From Roseovarius sp. W115 (GTDB lineage Bacteria; Pseudomonadota; Alphaproteobacteria; Rhodobacterales; Rhodobacteraceae): a stretch of DNA of 64,000 bases. Below, piece after piece: positions 19,083-30,475 of the stretch. The translations under genes were made by a program, and so were the position numbers. The DNA is taken from contig NZ_CP146606.1 of NCBI RefSeq assembly GCF_032842945.2, positions 1,616,501-1,680,500 on the forward strand. The letters run 5' to 3'. Within the stretch, counting starts at the first letter, position 1, and every line of letters begins with the position of its first letter. Under the pieces are notes generated by a model. The model had not been told where the DNA came from and searched no databases. It saw only the letters and a list, made by a program, of their open reading frames with translations.

Positions 19083-20189
19083 ATGAGCACCCCTTCGCTT
19101 CTAATTCTGCCCGGCGACGGCATTGGCCCCGAAGTGATGATCGAAGTCCGCAAAGTCATCGATTGGTTTGGTGCAAATCGCGGTATGAATTTTGATGTAA
19201 GCGAAGATCTTGTGGGCGGTGCCGCCTACGATGCGCATGGCACGCCGTTGCATGACGATACCATGGCCAAAGCCCAGGAGGTGGATGCCGTTCTTCTTGG
19301 GGCTGTCGGAGGTCCGAAATACGATGATCTGGATTTCTCGGTTAAGCCCGAACGTGGCCTTTTGCGCTTGCGTAAGGAGATGGATCTTTTCGCCAACCTG
19401 CGCCCCGCACAATGCTTTGACGCGCTGGCCGATTTCTCATCGCTGAAAAAAGACGTCGTCGCGGGCCTCGATATCATGATCGTGCGTGAACTGACCTCGG
19501 GCGTCTATTTCGGAGAGCCACGTGGCATCTTTGAAGAAGGCAATGAGCGCGTCGGCATCAACACCCAACGCTACACCGAAAGTGAGATCGACCGCGCGGC
19601 GCGCGCCGCCTTCGAACTGGCTCGCAAGCGCGGTAACAAGGTCTGCTCTATGGAGAAGGCCAATGTGATGGAAAGCGGCATCCTATGGCGTGAAGTCGTG
19701 CAGAAGGTGCATGACGAAGATTACCCGGATGTCGAGTTGAGTCACATGTATGCCGATAACGGCGCGATGCAGCTGGTTCGTGCGCCAAAGCAATTCGATG
19801 TGATCCTGACAGACAACCTCTTTGGTGACATCTTGTCAGACTGCGCCGCGATGCTGACCGGCTCGCTCGGCATGCTGCCCTCTGCATCGCTGGGCGCCCC
19901 TATGGCCAATGGTCGTCCCAAGGCGCTCTATGAGCCTGTGCACGGATCCGCGCCAGACATCACAGGGCAAGGCAAAGCCAATCCAATTGCCTGTGTTCTC
20001 AGTTTTGCGATGGCGTTGCGCTACAGCTTTGATCAGGGGGACGAAGCCACGCGTCTGGAGCAAGCGGTTGAGAAGGTTCTGGCCGATGGTGTGCGCACCG
20101 CTGATCTTTTGGGGGAAGACGGTGTGTCGCCTGTGTCTACATCAGAAATGGGTGACGCAATTGTCACGGCGCTAACCGCTTCCCTTTAA
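19083..20189 (+). CDS. leuB: 3-isopropylmalate dehydrogenase
   Basis: 368 residues from the ATG at 19083 ([18 protein letters not shown]). It oxidises and decarboxylates 3-isopropylmalate with NAD+ in the cytoplasm. Substrate arginines are in [18 protein letters not shown] and [15 protein letters not shown]; the metal Asp residues are in [29 protein letters not shown] is the NAD-specific loop. It is separated from leuCD by two unrelated genes, as in related genomes. Next downstream is a palindromic repeat and the tRNA hosting the element. Confidence 0.96.
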   Translation: MSTPSLLILPGDGIGPEVMIEVRKVIDWFGANRGMNFDVSEDLVGGAAYDAHGTPLHDDTMAKAQEVDAVLLGAVGGPKYDDLDFSVKPERGLLRLRKEMDLFANLRPAQCFDALADFSSLKKDVVAGLDIMIVRELTSGVYFGEPRGIFEEGNERVGINTQRYTESEIDRAARAAFELARKRGNKVCSMEKANVMESGILWREVVQKVHDEDYPDVELSHMYADNGAMQLVRAPKQFDVILTDNLFGDILSDCAAMLTGSLGMLPSASLGAPMANGRPKALYEPVHGSAPDITGQGKANPIACVLSFAMALRYSFDQGDEATRLEQAVEKVLADGVRTADLLGEDGVSPVSTSEMGDAIVTALTASL

Positions 20190-20255
20190 GTTGTCCATTT
20201 TTTGACAAGGTTCTTCTGTGTCGCGTCATGCGATGTAGAAGGACTTTTTGTACCC

Positions 20256-20371
20256 TAAAGCGTTTCGACTTCAACCTGAGACACCAGTGAAAGGCGAAAC
20301 GTGTGCGACGATTGGGTGTCGCGCGGCGTTTCTCGATCATCCGTGACTCAGGTTTATCGCGAAACGCTTCA
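20256..20371. repeat. Nested palindromic intergenic repeat (REP/MITE-like)
   Basis: AAGCGTTTCG at the left and CGAAACGCTT at the right (20259-20268 and 20359-20368) pair, then CCTGAG with CTCAGG, GAAA-GGCG with CGTTTCTC, and GCGAC with GTCGC. The result is a long imperfect hairpin of about 110 bp with no coding content. Such palindromic units are typically scattered in many copies. Confidence 0.6.
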
Positions 20372-20522
20372 GATACGCGCTTGCCGCTACCACGTTTAGG
20401 CGCCCCAAAACATGAGAAATCACCTGCCGAATTCTCCAAAAACGAAATTTCAAACCATTGCTAAAAGGCTAGGCCGGACCGCTTGCAAAATAAAATCTCA
20501 ATCTGGTACAGGCACATCCGCA

Positions 20523-20599
20523 CGGAGTGTAGCTCAGCCTGGTAGAGCACTGTCTTCGGGAGGCAGGGGCCGGAGGTTCGAATCCTCTCACTCCGACCA
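20523..20599 (+). tRNA. tRNA-Pro (anticodon CGG), element insertion site
   Basis: 77 nt cloverleaf with encoded CCA. Acceptor CGGAGTG pairs with CACTCCG, D stem GCTC/GAGC, anticodon stem CTGTC/GGCAG with loop TTCGGGA (anticodon CGG), T stem GGAGG/CCTCT with loop TTCGAAT. The 3' half from the anticodon stem onward is delivered by the element; the displaced half lies at 49,729-49,780 and has a different T stem. Confidence 0.95.
20548..20572 (+). repeat. attL core, 25-bp direct repeat inside tRNA-Pro
   Basis: Identical over 25 bases to 49,729-49,753 and covering the anticodon stem-loop and variable arm. After it the two copies differ at seven positions in the T arm and then agree again over the acceptor arm, so the crossover was within or next to these 25 bases. 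Confidence 0.9.
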
Positions 20600-20646
20600 A
20601 TGATTACAAATACTTATAAAGTGTTCGATTGAAACTTGGCCAATAA

Positions 20647-20664
20647 TTGTCTCGTTTTTGTCTC
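20647..20664 (+). promoter_or_regulatory. Two TTGTCTC repeats 11 bp apart, candidate integrase arm sites
   Basis: TTGTCTC at 20647 and 20658, 11 bp apart. The same heptamer occurs with the same spacing and orientation inside the right end at 49595, 49606 and (ATGTCTC) 49617. Exact one-turn phasing at both ends is what arm-binding sites of an integrase with an arm-binding domain would show. Confidence 0.6.
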
Positions 20665-20693
20665 TGGCCGTGGCAACGCTAGTGACGAAACCA

Positions 20694-20731
20694 AAAAGAA
20701 AACGGCCCGCCGAAGCGGGCCGTTTTCTTTT
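20694..20731. terminator. Strong bidirectional terminator
   Basis: AAAAGAAAACGGCCCGC pairs with GCGGGCCGTTTTCTTT around CGAA, with A- and T-runs at the edges. It separates the tRNA from the convergent RHS operon. Confidence 0.9.
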
Positions 20732-20832
20732 CAAAGTTACATGCAGCGACGACAAACCCGACTATCATTGCCGGAATTCCTCGGCCAAGACGATCGAAGA
20801 CTTGTTCGCCAACATCACCGGTCGAGTTGGTG

Positions 20833-21087
20833 TTAAAGGATCGCTCGAACGCACAGGAATGCTATACCGAAGCCAAGCATCACGGCAGGAATGCCACGAG
20901 TGTATCGGTCATAAATTTCCTCATCTAATTCACCCGTGCTAGTTACTCCGTACATTCGGCGGAACTTGTTGCCTACACCTCTGGCAAAGTTTCGGTCAAA
21001 GACAATACGAAGACCTAGTAAGCCATATCCAATGCATACTAGTGATACTGCCAATAAGACGATTTCCATAATTTCCATCTCTGTCAT
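20833..21087 (-). CDS. Small two-helix membrane protein of the RHS operon
   Basis: 84 residues from the ATG at 21087 (MTEMEIMEIVLLAVSLV). Two membrane helices flank a polar loop of about 40 residues (RNFARGVGNKFRRMYG, then GELDEEIYDRYTRG). It begins 17 bp after the preceding membrane-protein gene and ends the operon that starts with the giant RHS gene. No family recognised; an accessory or second immunity protein is possible from position only. Confidence 0.55.
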   Translation of the reverse strand: MTEMEIMEIVLLAVSLVCIGYGLLGLRIVFDRNFARGVGNKFRRMYGVTSTGELDEEIYDRYTRGIPAVMLGFGIAFLCVRAIL

Positions 21088-21104
21088 ATGCCTGAAGCAA
21101 AAAG

Positions 21105-21503
21105 CTAAGCAGTAACGACAGAAATCAAGAAGATCGTAACAAGCAATAATAAGAAGGTTGCAACAACAACGCTCCACTTGGTTCTTTTAAAGATAACAGC
21201 ATGACCAAAGCTTATAATCCCTAGTCCAAAGAAACCCCATGCGATCAGTTCCAAATCAACGAGTGAGCGAAAATCTATTTTTCCACGGAAAATCACTACA
21301 GACCCGGCACACAACAACAATAGGCCGATAATCAGCGCGTTACGCTCATGACCTGTAGGGCTAATACTGTTTACATTCTTTTCAACAAGACCACCGCGTT
21401 CAGAGGCCCATTTCGCCTGATTGGCAGCAAGCCACTTCCGAAAAACGATGAGGTAGGCGCCAATCAAAATGAAAGCTATACCAATTAAAATCTCTCTTTC
21501 CAT
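21105..21503 (-). CDS. Four-helix membrane protein, candidate immunity to the RHS C-terminal domain
   Basis: 132 residues with four predicted helices (ILIGIAFILIGAYLIVF, NALIIGLLLLCAGSVVIF, LELIAWGFFGLGIISF, SVVVATFLLLLVTIFLI). It starts 9 bp after the RHS stop codon, the standard place for an immunity gene in polymorphic-toxin loci. A membrane-embedded immunity protein would fit a toxin acting on membranes. I know no family for it; the role is inference from position and topology. Confidence 0.55.
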   Translation of the reverse strand: MEREILIGIAFILIGAYLIVFRKWLAANQAKWASERGGLVEKNVNSISPTGHERNALIIGLLLLCAGSVVIFRGKIDFRSLVDLELIAWGFFGLGIISFGHAVIFKRTKWSVVVATFLLLLVTIFLISVVTA

Positions 21504-21512
21504 AAGTTCTAC

Positions 21513-24500
21513 TTATTCTGAATAATCATCCGAATTTACTTTATCATCTATCGTACGTTGTGACTGCTGAAGATCAGCTGGAACACTTCTCACGTAGTTC
21601 CAAACGTCGGAAAAGATGTTCTCTCCGCTACTGAGATCAAATAACCTGACACCGAGTGTCGAACCTCCACCAGCTGATAGACCTGCTCCGAGGCCAGCGC
21701 CGATGTTAATACTCTCCTCATATGCGCCAGGGTTGTTGGTGCTCATTGCAACATCCGCTCCACCCTTCACAACGAGGCCAGGAACTGGTGTTTGGACTGT
21801 GAATTCTGCGCCCGTAGTAACGTAATGTGGTTCAGATGGTAGTTCGCCTGAATTGTAAGTGGCTGAAAGCTCTGCTGATCCGCCGCCGCCGTAGACGCTT
21901 GAGCCAACAACATCCAGCCTTCCTTTACTCGGATCGAACCTGAGACCGATTGATCCACCCCAAGCACCTACAAATCCCGCCAGAGCGACTTCCCCATAGT
22001 CCTTCCCAGTCAGATCGACATTTTTAATCGGATTGTTCCCCGCATAAGCGTACGTATTGAAGCGCTGTGGATCACGGAAGTAGTCAGGTAATGGAATAGC
22101 TGCATCAGCGTTCATATCACCCCAGTCCCCTATCTTGAGAGCAACCGGGTCTTGACTGGTAAATCTGGCTTCAGGGCCACTCTGGTAGCGAGCACCAGCG
22201 TAGTTCAGTCCAGTTTCTTCATCGTGATCGTAACCCGTGTAGCGGTTGTTGTTCTCGGTCGTTCCGAAAGTTCCATTGGTGCGCTCTTCCCCATACGGAT
22301 AGTAGCCGAGTACTTGTTCAAGGCGAGCATGCTCATTGGTCACCGTGTGGGTGCTACCGAGATGGTCAGTGTGCACGTCGATGATGGTGCCGTCTTCCCT
22401 GGTCGCTGCTAGGCGGCCACCGAGATAGATGTGGGTTGAGACGTCACCATCTCGCACTTCGTAGTGGCTGAACGGATAGTAGGTGGCGGTGTTGGTTGGA
22501 CTGGTCTTCTTGATCCGTTGTCCGGTGTGATCGTAGACAAAGGTGGTCGTTGCTGTACCGTCACCGCTTTCGATCAACTCGTTGCGATAATTCCAGGTGT
22601 TCTGGAGACCAGCGCTGTTGGTCAGCACATTTCCATTGTCATCGTAGGTGTAGGTGGTGCCGCCAATATTGGTTGCTGCGTGCGGATTGGCATTGGTGGC
22701 GCTGCTGCCAATTCCTCCGCCACTGCCAACAAACTTGATGTCATCGACGTTGATGGTGGTTGGTGCCGCTGCCTCAATAGTGAACTGCAGTGAGCTATTG
22801 TGGCCATCAATTCCCAGGGTTGAGAGCGGCACTGTCACCGTCTGCCAGGTATTAGCCTGGAAGCCGCCAAGATGTTGCGAGAGCAAGACTGGGCCACCTA
22901 GGATCGGGTCTGGCCAGGCGTTCTCGCGGAAGTAGAGGTAGAGTTCGGTACCGGTGTTGTTGCCGACGTTGAGTTCGAAGGTCAGATCGTCATAGGCACT
23001 CAGGTCAATGCTCGAGTTGTAGAGCGCGAGTGATCCCCACGATGCGCTGTAGGTTGCTTCGAGTGAATATGAGCCGTTTGATACCGGACTGGTGTCAGAT
23101 GGGTTATTGGTTGAATTCCATGACCAATCAGCCCACCCGCTCGCAATTGCGTCATCGTAGAGGGTGTATGAGCTGCCTGATGAGCCTCCTGCCCCTAGAC
23201 CGTCATAGGTGTAGGCGGTGCCGTGTTTGTTGGTGATGTTGCCGATCTCATTGTACGTGTATGAGCGGTTAAAGTTGCCGGCTGCGCCAAAGCTCATAGT
23301 GGCGTTGGTCAGACGATTGAGGTCGTCGTAGGTGTAATCAGTAGTACCTTCACTGAAGCTATCGCTCACATCCACGATCTTGGTGATGTTACCCACGTTG
23401 TCGTAGGTGTAGGTGAGGTCTTGGGTGAAAGTGGTAGCTTCACCCGGTAGTGGCCCGCCACCGCCACCAGAGGTGTCACCAATAAACGCAGTATCGAAGA
23501 CCGCGTCATCGTAGTAAGTAGTACTCACCGCTTCTGGTGAATAGGTGACCCCAACATGGATATCGTCGACATTATCCGTACCAGTATTCACGTTACCTGA
23601 GCTATAGTCTGGGCTTCCCGCAGTGGTGTTATCGACCCAGATATCAACCGCGCCGTCAGTGGCACCTTTCTTGAAGCGAACTTCGACGGTATTGACCGCC
23701 CCTTTAGTGAGGTTCACCCCAGTGTTTGTCCATGGCAGCACGTCACCGTTGATGGTCAGGCGGGCGTCTCCCCAGTCTTCGAGTGCCATCGAGAAGACAG
23801 TTCCATCAGCCACGTCCTCGAGGCGAAGGAGGCTGTAGTAGCCGGACGCGCCCCAGGTCATATTTGACGGGACATAGACTTTAAACTGGACATAGATTTC
23901 ATCTTCGTTCTGGTCAGTGAGCTCAAGCGCTCCAGAACCTGAACCGGTCACCACTTCTTTAAGTGACTTAGTGCCTTCGACCTGGCTGCCGCTGTCTATC
24001 GACGCAGTCACCCCGCCCCAAGTTGAGAGGTTATCGAATGAACACGGCAGTGTGCTACAGCTTTCAAAGTCTTCGGTGTTAAAGAGATACGCCCCGGCTT
24101 CTGCTGGTCGGACAATTTCCTGCAGGGTCTTGCCGAGCTTCTTGGCTTCCATGGTAGCCCACTCGCGAGCGGCACTGTGTACCGGAGCGCCAGGCATTTC
24201 AATGTACCGGTCTTTGGTGAGGGCTAGTTCGGCTTGGTCGTAGCCATGCATGGCTGCTCGGTAGGCTTTGGTACCTTCCATACCAAGTGCCTTCATGCCC
24301 TCGACCCGCTCCCGGTGATATTTCTGCAGCACGCGGGCTTGCTGGCTGTTTTCGAGCTTGAGTTCGATCTGTGGTTTTTTGCCTGCCAGTCGTAGAGCTC
24401 GATCATTCACTGTGGTGGTAATTTCAGTTGGTTTGGTGACCCGTTTGTCAGTGGTGGTCTTGATGGCCGTGTCGAGCACGCTTGACGTAGTGGTTGGGCT

Positions 24501-27500
24501 TGATGTCGCGAGATCAAAGATTACTGCCGGAGCTTCGATTGCGGTTGTGCTGCTGGCGATCGGTTCAGTTTCAACTGGCACTTCAGCTGGTTCGGTGGTG
24601 GTGCTCACCGCTGGTTCAGGTGCTTCTTCGATCTTTGTGCTACTGGCCTGAGCTGGTGGCACTTCCGGTTCTTCGATCACTTCAGGTACCACCGGGGTTT
24701 CCACCACCTCAGTAGCGAAGAGCTCCGCTTCGAGCGCTTGTAGTTCAGCTCCTGGCCCACCAGAACCTGGCCCGGTGTCGATTGAGCGCAGGCGGTATAG
24801 TTCTCCGGCGTCGAAGGTGTAGGTTGAGGCAATACCACTGGCTCGTTCGATATACGTTTCTTTTCCGTGTGGGCCGTAATCGATATCAACGATGAGATCA
24901 GTGAAGCTGCCGCCATTCTCTTTTTCTTCAACCGTTTCCACCGCGCCAGCGGCGTTGTGCGTGTACCGCACCACGTCCCCGTTCGGGTAGGTCAACTCTG
25001 TCTGGTTGCCTTGTCGATCGTAGTCGTAATTGGTGGTGTAGGTGGTGCTGTCGATCGTCTTGCTTTCACTCTCAACCAGGTTGTTATCGGTGTAGGTGTA
25101 GGCAGTTGTCACATCAGTATTAGCGGCGCTGCAGAGCTGCCCCACCCCATTGGTACAACTGTCATAGGTGTAGGTGATCTCGGTACCGGCTGCACCAGTA
25201 TAGTCTTCGGTCAATTGGCGGTTGAGATCGTCATATGCCCAGTTGATGGTTTGACCATTTGGATCAGTCTGACTGGTGAGGTTGCTGGCGTCATCGTAGG
25301 AGAACGTCCAGGTGCCAAAGGTGGTATCACTCGGATCGTGCAAGTCTTCGAGGCTGGTGCGGCGTGAGAGGCCGTCGTACGCGATGCCACGTTCGTGGCC
25401 AAGCGCATCGGTGATCTTAGTGAGGTTGTCGCGACTGTCGTAGCCATAGTCAGTGTCGAAGGTATTGCTGCCCTCATGTTCAGTGACAGTGACCAGGCGG
25501 CCATAGGCGTCATAGGTGAAGTCTTTATCGGTGCCAGCGGTGTCGGTGACTGTTTCTTCCCACTGATCGTAGCTGGTTCCGGTATTACCAACGACGGTTG
25601 CGACATTGGTCACCCGGCCAAGTGCATCGTACGTATAGGTACTCAAAAGATCAGTGTTGGTGGTTGCCGTGGTGCGGGCGCTGCCAGCACTAAAGTACGG
25701 CAAGCTTTCTGTTTCCAAGAGGCCATTGTCGCCATAGCTGAAGTCTCGTACCGCGTAGTCACCCTCCCCTTCCTGACGTTCTTGGATCACGTTGCCAAAG
25801 CCGTCGAGGTAGGTGATCGCGTCGGTACTGAGGACGCTAGTGAGGTGATTGATTTGCGTGACTGAAACTGCCCCGGCCGTGTCTGTGTATGTCCACGCTG
25901 TTTTTGTGACTGGACTGCCGGTTTGTGGATCAGGGATGGTCTCACTCGTCGGTCGGCCAAAGCCGTCGTACGTGGTGACAAACACGTGACCATTAACATC
26001 TGTGGTCGTGGCCACCTGACCGGTGCGGTAGTCATATTCGTATGAAGTGGCCTGACTAAGATCGTTAGTGATCGTCGTCGGATGCAGGTTGAAGCTGTCA
26101 TAACCATAGGTGGTGACATTGCCTTCCCCATCAGTCTCGGTGAGCACATTACCGTATGTATCATGAGTGAAGGTCTGATCTGCATATGAACCGCCACTGA
26201 TCCAGGCTTCTTGTTTGGTTAGATTGCCGGTTGTGACACTGCCGAGCGCTTGATTATCGTAATAGAAACGGGTCTCAGCCACAGTGGTGTTGCTGTCGTC
26301 CTTTAGAGTTTCCGTGGCTGGCAGAACCAGATCACCGCCGGTGGCATAGGTGTACGTGGTGCTGCGATCGTCACTGCCGGTGTCACTCCAGGTGCCATCG
26401 CTCGACGCATTCACCTCGCCATGCTGGGTGACAGAGAGAACTGAGCCGTGAGTGTTGCTGTAGGTGTATGAGGTGGCTCGGGCTTTCTCGTCGCTATCAC
26501 CGTCGTAATCTAGGATCACTTCACTAGCGAGCTTAACAAAGGTGCTGCCGTTCCCGAGATCATGGGTGTCGTAGTCAGTCTGGGAGTGAGTGAAGAGGTT
26601 ATCTGAGAGATCAGTGATTTCTGTGCGATAGGCGCGGCCAATCAGAGCTTCTTCGTCACCTGTCTCGCCACTGGCGTTATCGTCACCGTTAGCCTGGTGG
26701 TACCAGGTGATTTCTTTCCCGAGATCAGTGGTTTTGGTGACCTGTCCGAAACCAGCGAAGCGGCGATCGCGGACATCCGTCTCGTCAAAATACTTATGGT
26801 CGTCTTGGTACGCAAAGGTCTCAGTGACGGTATTACCAAAACCATTGTCAGCAATCGTTTGGGTAACTACCACTGGGTTCGCAGTTGAAGTGCCGATCTT
26901 GCTGTACGTTGACTGTACGGTAGCAAGGTAGCCGTCATAGTCGATGGTGGTTATTCCCCCTTCCGGTTCGGTAACTTCCACGACGATGTCTGGCAGATCA
27001 TTCGTGTTAATTCGCGCATCACCACCAGAAACTTGGTTAGTGATGTGGCCAGAAAATTGTAGGTTCCACGCATCAACAATCGTGTCACCATCAAAATCAA
27101 TCAGAGCCTTGCCAGCACTATAAGCGCGATACCCTTGCGTGAGATTAAAGGGCAGACTGTAGGTCTCCTCCGACCAGCCGTTTCCAATGTTGAGATAGTA
27201 CTCTTTAACTGGGTTGTTGTGCACTTGTGATCGAACAATCTCAGGCAACCGATCGCCATTCAGATCAGCGATGTTATAGCCTGCCGTAACGGATGGGTTA
27301 TCTGGATTGGTAAAAATAATTGGGATGGCACCGTAGCGTTTTGGCATCTCCCAATCCGTCGTTGTTGCCCAGGTGCCATCGCCCTGGTTTAGGTAAACAG
27401 AATTCTCATCATAGTCGGGATGCTGTGCCCCATTTTCTTCTTTGAAAGAGCGGATCACGTCGACCAGGCCATCCCCATTTACATCTGCAAAGCGAACACC

Positions 27501-29190
27501 ACTTTCATGGAAGTTAAACACGCGGCCGTATTGGTCAGGATACATCGCGAGGAACACTGGAAGTTTTAGCGTACTCAGCTGCCAACCAGACCCAGTATTT
27601 AACCAGATGGCGCTGCTGACATTCTGACTTGGATGAGTTGCGGTATTATCTTCCGTATCAATACCTCGCACGATATCGGGCAAGCCGTCTCCGTTCACGT
27701 CAACAAAAGCGGTGCCCATGTTGCGAAATCTATCTTCGTTAATGTCCCACTGCGTGAGTGGTTGGAAACCAGTCCAAGATGTGTCTTTGACGAAACCAGA
27801 CCCAGTGTTGATGTACACTGCTGGGTCAGAGTACGGGATAGAGCTAAGTGGGAACTCATTACTCCAACCTTCACAATCGTAGCTAGAAAAAAGCGTTTGT
27901 TGCATTGGAAAGTACTGACAAAATCATCTAGTCCATCCCCATTCACGTCGATAAGTCGCGACCCCATATCAACACGAATATGGTTTGATCCACTTTCTTG
28001 ATGATAAAAGAAAGGTACGTCGATGTCGTCCCAACCCCACGCAACATCAATATCCCAAGTACCATCACCTTTATTAATATGGACTCGTCGAGTATCGATA
28101 GTATAAAAACCATCGTCATTCTTTTTCTCGTAACGAATGATATCAGTTAGACCATCACCGTTGAGGTCACCAAACCGGGTACCGTTGTCGCGGTCTTCTA
28201 AGTGTTCTGGAAAATCTACCGTGCTGTTTGTTTGCCAACTTGGTGTTTTAACACCTTCATAGTCGAACTCGGTTGGCGGTAGCGCAGTCGTCACTCCCCT
28301 TCAATACTGTTCTCAGTGATGCTCGAAAGAAGATCGCGACTGCCGTTGATGCCATCGGTGTACGCCATGTCATAGCGTTTGAAGACCGTGCTATTCTCAC
28401 TCAATTCGATCTCAGCAATTCGCTGATCGCGTTCACTGAGAAAGCCAAGTGCAGCACTGGTGTGTGGGTCAGCGGCTTCGAGGGTAAAATCAACTTGATA
28501 TGGTCCGTATGAGATTGTGGAAGGATACACGACGCCCGTGTCTTCGGTGTACGTGTAGGTGATGACGTTGCCGTTCGTGTCAGTAGCTGAGCTGAGGTAC
28601 CAGCGAGAGATCGCGGTGCTATCGTCTGGATCAGACTGTTGAGCTGCAGCATTAGAACCAAAGCGGTATGTAGTCCCTGACTTGTCAGTAGTTGTCCATT
28701 CGTTTGAGCTGAGCGTGTATTCGAGGAAGCTGCCATCTTCGTACTTGGCAACATAGTCACCACCATCAGCAACCAGCTCTCCAGACAAGCTTGACCAGAA
28801 GGTCGAGCTGGCACCAAACATTGCTTCCGAACCAAACTTGTTGATCTGCTCAATGTATGGGATCGACAGACTGAAGCCATATCCAGTCGGCTGCATATCT
28901 GAGGCGGCTTGGTTGTTGTATGACAGACCGAGGGTTGGTGTGTGTCCGTTAACGCCAGCAGGCAAACCAAAGTCATAGTCGTATGAGAAACCACCACTCG
29001 CTTCGTTTACTTCCGCGGCCGAGAGACTGGCGCTGCCGAGTGATTGAGTGTTGGTAATGTATCCTTCGTCACCGTTGGTAAGAACAGACGCAAAGGTGAG
29101 GTGAGTAAACGAGCTGAGCAAAACAGAAACCGCTAGCACAAAGCTAGCGGTTTTGTTGACCCAACTCCGCTGAGTGCGGAGTGTTTTCAT
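21513..29190 (-). CDS. Giant secreted SpvB/RHS-repeat protein, polymorphic-toxin-like; two frame breaks
   Basis: Adding one base to the G4 run at 28296-28299 and to the A6 run at 27887-27892 (plus strand) joins three frames into about 2,559 residues. Order: Sec signal peptide (MKTLRTQRSWVNKT, then FVLAVSVLLSS); SpvB/TcaC-like N-terminal domain to about 300; VCBS/FG-GAP-type repeats (FADVNGDGLVDVIR) to about 720; YD repeats (YDAYGRLVTVTEHEG) to about 1460; Ser/Thr/Pro/Glu linker about 1490-1620; two beta-rich segments resembling lectin or carbohydrate-binding folds (about 1700-1910 and 2010-2160); RHS core HLGSTHTVTNEHARL and GLNYAGARYQ near 2280-2340; then a unique Gly-rich tail of about 165 residues after VDLTGK. 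The shell should enclose the tail, which would be the effector. A signal peptide was chosen as start. Confidence 0.8.
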
Positions 29191-29396
29191 AGTATCGAAA
29201 GTATTAAAATTATAAGGCCACATATCCAAGTTGAGGAATATAGCTCAGTGTACCAAATCCAGGCTGCGGCCTGAGTTTCTGAAACCGGGGATTTCGTGTG
29301 GAAAAGCTAAGAATTTGCCTGATACATCTGAGTGTTCCGAGACATGCTACGTCGAGCAGAACGAACTGAGCCGCTAAAAAGGTACTCGGTCAGTCT

Positions 29397-30475
29397 TCAC
29401 TCTGGAATGTATCTCTCAACACCTTGAACGGCGCATTCGTCTTCCAAAACAAAGGCTACACTCTGCCTAGCACGAGTAGCCGCAACATAAAGCAATTGTG
29501 GTTCTTTGAGAGTCTTTGCTTCTCCTGAAGCAAGGAAATCTCGAATGGACTTATGTGGGTAAATCAGTACTCGCTCAAAAGTTAGCCCTTTCGAAACACG
29601 AAAGTTCATTGCTGGATAGCCGTTACACTTTTCAGTCTTGTTGTACCTCAGAACCTGCGGCCTATACTGCTCAACATAGTGATCGACGTGTTTTGGAGAC
29701 ACGACGAATACGCCATCGTGGTCAGTAAGAGTTTCATTCATTGATGTTGTTTTTGGACTTTCAGGGAAGCACTTGTCAGAAAAATCACAGATTTCTTGCC
29801 TGCAGCGGTGAGAAGAATCCATGAAGTCCAAAGATACACGATCCTTTTTTCCCATTCCTCGAACAGGCTTATGATCCCTGCATAACGGTACTTCTTGTGT
29901 TTCGGCGATTGGTTCGTTGCTAGGGTGGCTTGTCTATGATCACCGACCATGGTCACCTTCAGTTTCGAGGCCAGGAAGAGTTCCAGCAGCTCTAAATCGT
30001 ATCCAGCCAAGTCTTGAACCTCATCAATGTATAAAGCATTGAATTGGCTTTCTAAACGTCGGATAACTCGACCATCTGATTGCTGCTCACAAGTCAGGGC
30101 AAGCTCCGAAAGTTTGTCTGAATAAACGTCCAACCCATTGCCAAAGAAGTAGCGTGATTTATCGGCCCTCGGCGCATACGGATCAGAGCGGCCGGATACT
30201 AGGTTTACAGACCGTACTCGGCATGGCCTGAAAAAGTGATTTTGGTACGGACGAACGAGCTCTCGCAACACGAACGTGAACCAAGGCAAGATTGTCACTC
30301 GCTCAGGAACGTACCCATTGAAGTCGATAAATTTGCGTCGGATTTCTGCCACGTTGCTAAGTGTGAACGTCGTTACCAATGCGTGCTCATCAGGTTTTTC
30401 GAGTATTGACGAAACAATATTCGTAGTCTTCCCAGAACCAGCGCAGGCGATTGTAACGTTACTTTGCGATGGCAT
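29397..30475 (-). CDS. UvrD/PcrA-type helicase, Gabija GajB-like; one frame break
   Basis: About 359 residues after adding one base to the T6 run at 29845-29850 (plus strand), which joins EEWEK to KDRVSLDFMDSSHRC. Superfamily 1 motifs appear in order: ACAGSGKTT (I), LYIDEVQDL (II), MVGDHRQAT (III), SSHRC (IV), VSKGLTFERVLIY (V), LLYVAATRARQ (VI). It starts 17 bp inside the end of the OLD-nuclease gene, as gajB follows gajA. At about 360 residues it is clearly shorter than the near-500 of known GajB, with little room for 1B/2B subdomains. Predicted role: partner helicase of an anti-phage nuclease. Confidence 0.75.

Larger units (their letters stand above)
20600..20832. other. Left-end noncoding segment of the element
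   Basis: Holds two TTGTCTC repeats (20647-20653 and 20658-20664) and a strong terminator, otherwise AT-rich. No credible gene. Confidence 0.5.

Noticed and set aside
24867-25865. Long open frames on the plus strand opposite the RHS gene
   Set aside because: They mirror the repetitive RHS codons, have Val/Gly/Ile-biased composition and lack starts with ribosome sites.
22000-27900. CRISPR-like or tandem repeat array from many similar short segments
   Set aside because: These are diverged YD-repeat codons of one long reading frame, with no constant repeat or spacer length. No CRISPR array was seen anywhere.
29845-29850. Programmed -1 frameshift at the A-run in the helicase gene
   Set aside because: The run gives AAAAAAG, but it is in the wrong phase for a classical slippery heptamer, and the same one-base shortfall occurs in five other unrelated runs.
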